64,000 bases of DNA from Nematopogon swammerdamellus (taxonomy: Eukaryota; Arthropoda; Insecta; Lepidoptera; Adelidae). The notes beneath the pieces were generated by a model. That model made no database searches, was not told where the DNA came from, and worked only from the letters and a program-made list of their open reading frames with translations. Each line of letters begins with the position of its first letter. Positions within the stretch are counted from its first letter, which is position 1. Shown here piece by piece: positions 62,301 to 64,000 of the stretch. Position numbers and translations under genes: made by a program. The stretch lies in NCBI GenBank assembly GCA_946902875.1, contig OX336338.1, positions 11,461,971-11,525,970 on the forward strand, given 5' to 3'.

Positions 62301-62776
62301 AACATTTTTTAGAAACTTGAGCAGCTAATTCTAGAAATTCCAGGTATACTAGGTCGCATATTATTTCTGGGTGGGTACCACCGTATTGGACGTAAGATGG
62401 CCGCATAGCAGCCGCGGATCTCTTCTAGTCCAGTATAGCCAGCAATCCAGGGAAGTCTTCGGTATGTTATCTACCTTCTCGGAAGTGATATTGGCTGGTC
62501 GGAGCATGTGCTTTGGCCCCTCCGACTCAGCTCATAATCGGATTACATACAAAAAAAAATCAATGCGGATTTTAATAGTGTGTGTTTATCAATGTATGTA
62601 TGTGGAGCGTTGATTGTTGCAGATATGCAGCCAAAGTGCACTTGCACTCTCCGAACTTGCCCACCAAGTATCCAGACCAGGAGCGGGACGTGTACAAAGC
62701 AACGCGCGACCACAGGCCTCTCTACTCACCCGCCAAACCGATACACAACACGCCTGCACATCAACGCACCTCCTAG
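47344..62776 (+). CDS. PDPR: Pyruvate dehydrogenase phosphatase regulatory subunit, mitochondrial
   Basis: There are fifteen exons: 47344-47600, 48057-48263, 49099-49262, 49555-49791, 51420-51524, 53498-53670, 54647-54839, 55022-55177, 55722-55876, 56929-57077, 57547-57844, 58638-58817, 59706-59906, 62097-62203 and 62623-62776. They sum to 2736 nt, 911 residues, near vertebrate PDPR length. The protein tunes PDH phosphatase, which reactivates pyruvate dehydrogenase in the mitochondrial matrix. Residues 1-35 are a basic, acid-free presequence. The FAD Rossmann motif (CGGGVMGAAVAYHLAKRGW) is at 57-75, then RWHSSGLVG (92-100) and CEHHYL. The C-terminal half is aminomethyltransferase-like: VHTGMQ-type motif (IIHTGMQNQEGGYENDCSL), GYYATRALRVEKFFAFWGQD, TTPLECGR and FIGREAL. 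The C-terminal half separates it from sarcosine and dimethylglycine dehydrogenases. The exon 2/3 junction (weak donor CCCA|GTCCGT) and the exon 10 start (56887 possible) are the least certain. Confidence 0.93.
47611..47665 (-). repeat. Antisense A-tailed retroposon fragment P next to a PDPR donor
   Basis: A T run and TTATGGATAG, CATGTGGTAT, TTTCACCTACAAGTA follow the exon 1 donor (GTACTTAC at 47601). It matches 19640-19725. Confidence 0.5.
48440..48548. repeat. Small foldback in PDPR intron 2
   Basis: AACACGAACACGG at 48441-48453 pairs with CCGTGTTCGTGCT at 48534-48546 around a GC-rich centre that includes two GGTCCGG words. The limits are unclear. Confidence 0.45.
48925..49015 (+). mobile_element. 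SINE family S1, 3' end only
   Basis: Only the last 90 bp (GTTCACCCGGTGTTATGGGC to GTCAGTTTCCATAAAAA) remain, followed by a (TA)n run. It lies 85 bp before the acceptor of PDPR exon 3. Confidence 0.7.
50998..51117. repeat. Foldback element in PDPR intron 4
   Basis: ACGGATCACGAACAGTGCTC near the left pairs with the reverse complement of ATGCTGTTCATGATCCGC at the right. A third related word (GTCACATTCGTGATCCGC) lies between them. Confidence 0.55.
51850..52301 (-). pseudogene. Pogo/Tigger transposase relic: HTH plus zinc-finger tail
   Basis: From 52301 the frame reads a psq-type helix-turn-helix (SIRKAADRYGVSKNTLYDNV) and about 35 further residues. After a frame change, 52056-51850 reads a PHD-like Cys cluster (CVICLENTDEDW, CQGCRKWAHEDC) that ends many insect pogo-type transposases. 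The DDE catalytic core between them is absent, so a central deletion is inferred. Confidence 0.6.
52545..52765 (+). repeat. RTE-like retroposon 3' end nested in the Tigger copy
   Basis: It contains ACCACTGGACCGATTTTAAT and ends GGGCAGAGCCGCGGGCACAGCTAGT. This combination is a widespread 3' tail in insect genomes, usually linked to RTE-type LINEs (family recall, not checked). Confidence 0.5.
53678..54012 (-). mobile_element. SINE family S1, head type I, antisense, beside a PDPR donor
   Basis: The T run of its antisense tail begins about 7 bases after the exon 6 donor (GAG|GTCACTTTA). It is otherwise complete and ends GTACCGGCCCCACACGGTAC. Confidence 0.75.
54902..54924. repeat. (CA)n microsatellite
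   Basis: About eleven CA units in PDPR intron 7. A shorter (CA)n lies at 55261-55273. Confidence 0.95.
55484..55556. repeat. GGAATA / GAATA microsatellite
   Basis: Imperfect repeats of AATAGGAATAGG in PDPR intron 8. Confidence 0.9.
55605..55668 (+). repeat. Short retroposon tail, second copy
   Basis: Matches 12800-12870 (GTGCAAAGGCGGACTTATCA, GTGATTTCTTCCAGTCAA). Confidence 0.5.
56452..56824 (+). repeat. Repeat family T, fullest copy
   Basis: It starts with TAAGTGCGAGTTTTACTCGC and GGAGGTTTCCGTATC and ends with GGCTTCCGTACGGGATACGG and AAACCTAAAC. It lies in PDPR intron 9. Confidence 0.6.
57085..57425 (-). mobile_element. SINE family S1, chimeric-head copy, antisense, beside a PDPR donor
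   Basis: Its T run starts about 10 bases after the exon 10 donor (CCA|GTCTGT). It keeps the complete tRNA/5S-like head (minus strand GATAGCTTAGTGGTGCGATC, GCGCAGTCAGAACATGGATG, CGTGGTTCCAATTCC). CTGTAT occurs on both flanks (57080-57085 and 57423-57428), possibly a remnant target duplication. Confidence 0.75.
57875..57965 (+). repeat. LINE fragment (3' part), inverted match to 44.3 kb
   Basis: GGCACCTGTCAGGCCGGC and ATTCGCAACCCC..ATGCGACCA match the reverse complement of 44240-44325. Confidence 0.65.
58190..58290 (+). repeat. Dispersed repeat, direct partner at 60335-60415
   Basis: AAAGAGTTTATTGATCTAGCTT, ACGAAATATTTAAGTTT and neighbouring words recur at 60335-60415 with a gap. Both copies are in PDPR introns (11 and 13). 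Confidence 0.5.
59964..60111 (+). pseudogene. Tigger-like element fragment: terminal repeat plus HTH start
   Basis: TACAGTAGAGGCTCGGACTA resembles the ends of the 21057-21389 element. Then comes a frame with LTLHNRYEVIQMIDRG and IAKKFGTT, a CENP-B/pogo N-terminal helix-turn-helix pattern, followed by a stop. It lies in PDPR intron 13. Confidence 0.5.
60797..60832. repeat. (CAGT)n microsatellite
   Basis: Five or six CAGT units beside the hAT-like copy 2. Confidence 0.9.
60897..61829. mobile_element. hAT-like non-autonomous element, copy 2
   Basis: This 933-bp element starts CAGTGGCGGCTGG and ends CCAGCCGCCAGTG. It is flanked by the perfect 8-bp repeat CATACACC (60889-60896 and 61830-61837). 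It is the reverse-complement relative of 3850-4813 and keeps the internal tRNA-like module. It lies in PDPR intron 13, 267 bp before exon 14. Confidence 0.9.
62383..62553 (+). mobile_element. SINE-like repeat U, copy 2
   Basis: Direct relative of 22943-23115, with an A-rich end at 62550-62559. It lies in PDPR intron 14, 70 bp before the last exon. Confidence 0.65.
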
Positions 62777-63038
62777 CCTACGCTCAGTGCACCCTGCACA
62801 TCACATCGTTCTACTATTTATACGTGTTTGTGTCAATCAGTTCTGCTCAATCTCATGTTTCAAATAATAGTCTTTAACATTTTAAAAGTATCCCATTACA
62901 TTAAGTACTACTGAAAGGGCAAGCTCCCAACTTTGTAAATTATTAAAAATTGTTGATTAAATTGTATTTATTAATATTATTTAAGAATACATTTTTATAA
63001 TTTATGTTGAATGAACAACATAATACCTAAAATGTGTA

Positions 63039-63044
63039 AATAAA
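63039..63044 (+). terminator. Likely poly(A) signal of PDPR
   Basis: AATAAA, 263 bases after the PDPR stop codon. The intervening 3' untranslated sequence is AT-rich and free of repeats. Confidence 0.45.
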
Positions 63045-63059
63045 ATAGTAACTAATGAG

Positions 63060-63723
63060 TTCTTATTTTACTGTAATACTCATTCATCGGTACATACATA
63101 CCTGACATGCCAGCTTCCGATCTATTAATCGTAGTAACTACATACCTTAGGTAGATATGATGAAAAGTTAAATGTGACTATTTGCTGGAATTTTTAATAA
63201 TTTCCTGCTCAAAAGGTAAGAATCCGCCATTTTGAAAAATATTTGTCAGTAAATGATTTAAAAAAAAAGTAATTCGTTTGATATTTTGTCACCTAATGAT
63301 GACTAAACCTCATAGAAATAAAGTTATGTAATTAAACGCTAAACCTTTTTAATTGAACCATTTTATTCATTCAGCTTTAGTTCATTGAGCCACGGATGGA
63401 GGAAGGAACACTTTCCTCCATCCGACATAAACCTAAAGTTTCTATTTATAAATAGTTTCTATTATTTTATTAATTTACTTACAGTTTACAGTTACCTATC
63501 AGAATAATGTTCTATTTTGTATTTATTTATCAATTAGGACTATACCTCTTTAATTCTTTTCGAAATTAATAGTTTTTTTCTTGTCGCACCCATTTTTAGT
63601 ATTTCGTTACATTATATTTCGTTACGTTATTTTGTAGTGATTTATCAAGATTTTTGAACGCAACTTTAAGTCATACGGTTGGCAACACCGGCCCGATTTT
63701 GATTGGTGAATGATAAAACTGCC
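63060..63723. other. Intergenic, with one hairpin
   Basis: Contains a tight hairpin at 63393-63425 (CGGATGGAGGAAGG against CCTCCATCCG) and scattered TTTCGTTAC words from 63601. Otherwise nothing is recognised. Confidence 0.4.
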
Positions 63724-63755
63724 ATGGCGTCTTTGGAAGCAGTGACAGCGTTTAG
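63724..63755 (+). CDS. Possible first coding exon of a downstream gene
   Basis: A start codon in excellent context (ACTGCCATGGCG) is followed by ten open codons (MASLEAVTAF) and a strong donor (TTTAG|GTGAGA) in phase 2. Composition rises just here. The rest of the gene would lie beyond the window or after the palindromic element at the right edge. The family cannot be recognised from eleven residues. Confidence 0.3.
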
Positions 63756-63978
63756 GTGAGAATGTCGCAGCGTCGAACATGCAAACAATTTCATTACACT
63801 GAATTAAAACACAATCTTTTCCCAGTAAGTTGTTTTAGAATATTGATCCCGATTTAATATGTCATAGAGTAATAGATCTTACATTTATCTAGTCCTTTTG
63901 TAATGTTTTGATTCTATTGTTGTCAGGGAAATAATTTTTAGGATATATTTTGCAAAAAATGTCATTACATTTCGTTAC

Positions 63979-64000
63979 GATTTCGTTACGTAACGAAATC
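63979..64000. repeat. Perfect 22-bp palindrome at window edge
   Basis: The last 22 bases read the same on both strands (arms GATTTCGTTAC). TTTCGTTAC also occurs at 63602, 63618 and 63970, so this may be the start of a repeat that continues outside. Confidence 0.7.

Noticed and set aside
47344..62776. Sarcosine or dimethylglycine dehydrogenase
   Set aside because: The overall architecture is shared, but the C-terminal motifs (GYYATRALRVEKFFAFWGQD, TTPLECGR) fit PDPR better.

Overview
The window looks like lepidopteran (moth or butterfly) nuclear DNA. This is inferred from intron-rich insect genes in an AT-rich background, short GC-rich exons, a piggyBac remnant, and dense A-tailed retroposons and terminal-inverted-repeat (TIR) elements. 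No species can be named from the sequence.

Three host genes are well supported. (1) A two-exon 5-hydroxyisourate hydrolase gene on the minus strand (15899 to 14104, 112 aa) belongs to urate degradation. (2) A twelve-exon GPR107/GPR108-family seven-transmembrane protein is on the minus strand (36900 to 22764, 542 aa). (3) A fifteen-exon mitochondrial pyruvate dehydrogenase phosphatase regulatory subunit (PDPR) gene is on the plus strand (47344 to 62776, 911 aa). All splice phases reconstructed here are mutually consistent. Weaker candidates are a proline-rich terminal exon near 7.4-6.9 kb on the minus strand and a possible first coding exon of another gene at 63724-63755. GPR107 and PDPR are divergent, with about 10 kb of repeats between them. 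The three genes have no evident functional link.

The rest is a mosaic of mobile DNA. 1-13.5 kb holds a piggyBac 3' remnant, SINEs, a hAT-like element, a Mutator-like element and several TIR elements. One of these keeps transposase exons at its ends, another is dimeric. 13.5-22 kb holds hydroxyisourate hydrolase surrounded by dispersed repeats. Intron 6 of GPR107 contains a full-length but disabled 5.9-kb non-LTR retrotransposon with a 14-bp target duplication, then a minisatellite that switches strand. 37-46 kb is foldback elements, SINEs and transposase relics. PDPR introns hold a Tigger/pogo copy, SINEs and a second hAT-like copy with a perfect 8-bp duplication.

The most interesting signals are four. 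A SINE head combines tRNA-like boxes with a 5S-rRNA-like internal promoter. TIR elements carry tRNA-like modules. A repeated hairpin has arms that differ between copies yet stay complementary. Antisense A-tailed retroposons begin within about 10 nt of three PDPR splice donors. No database search was possible, so novelty is not established for any of these.
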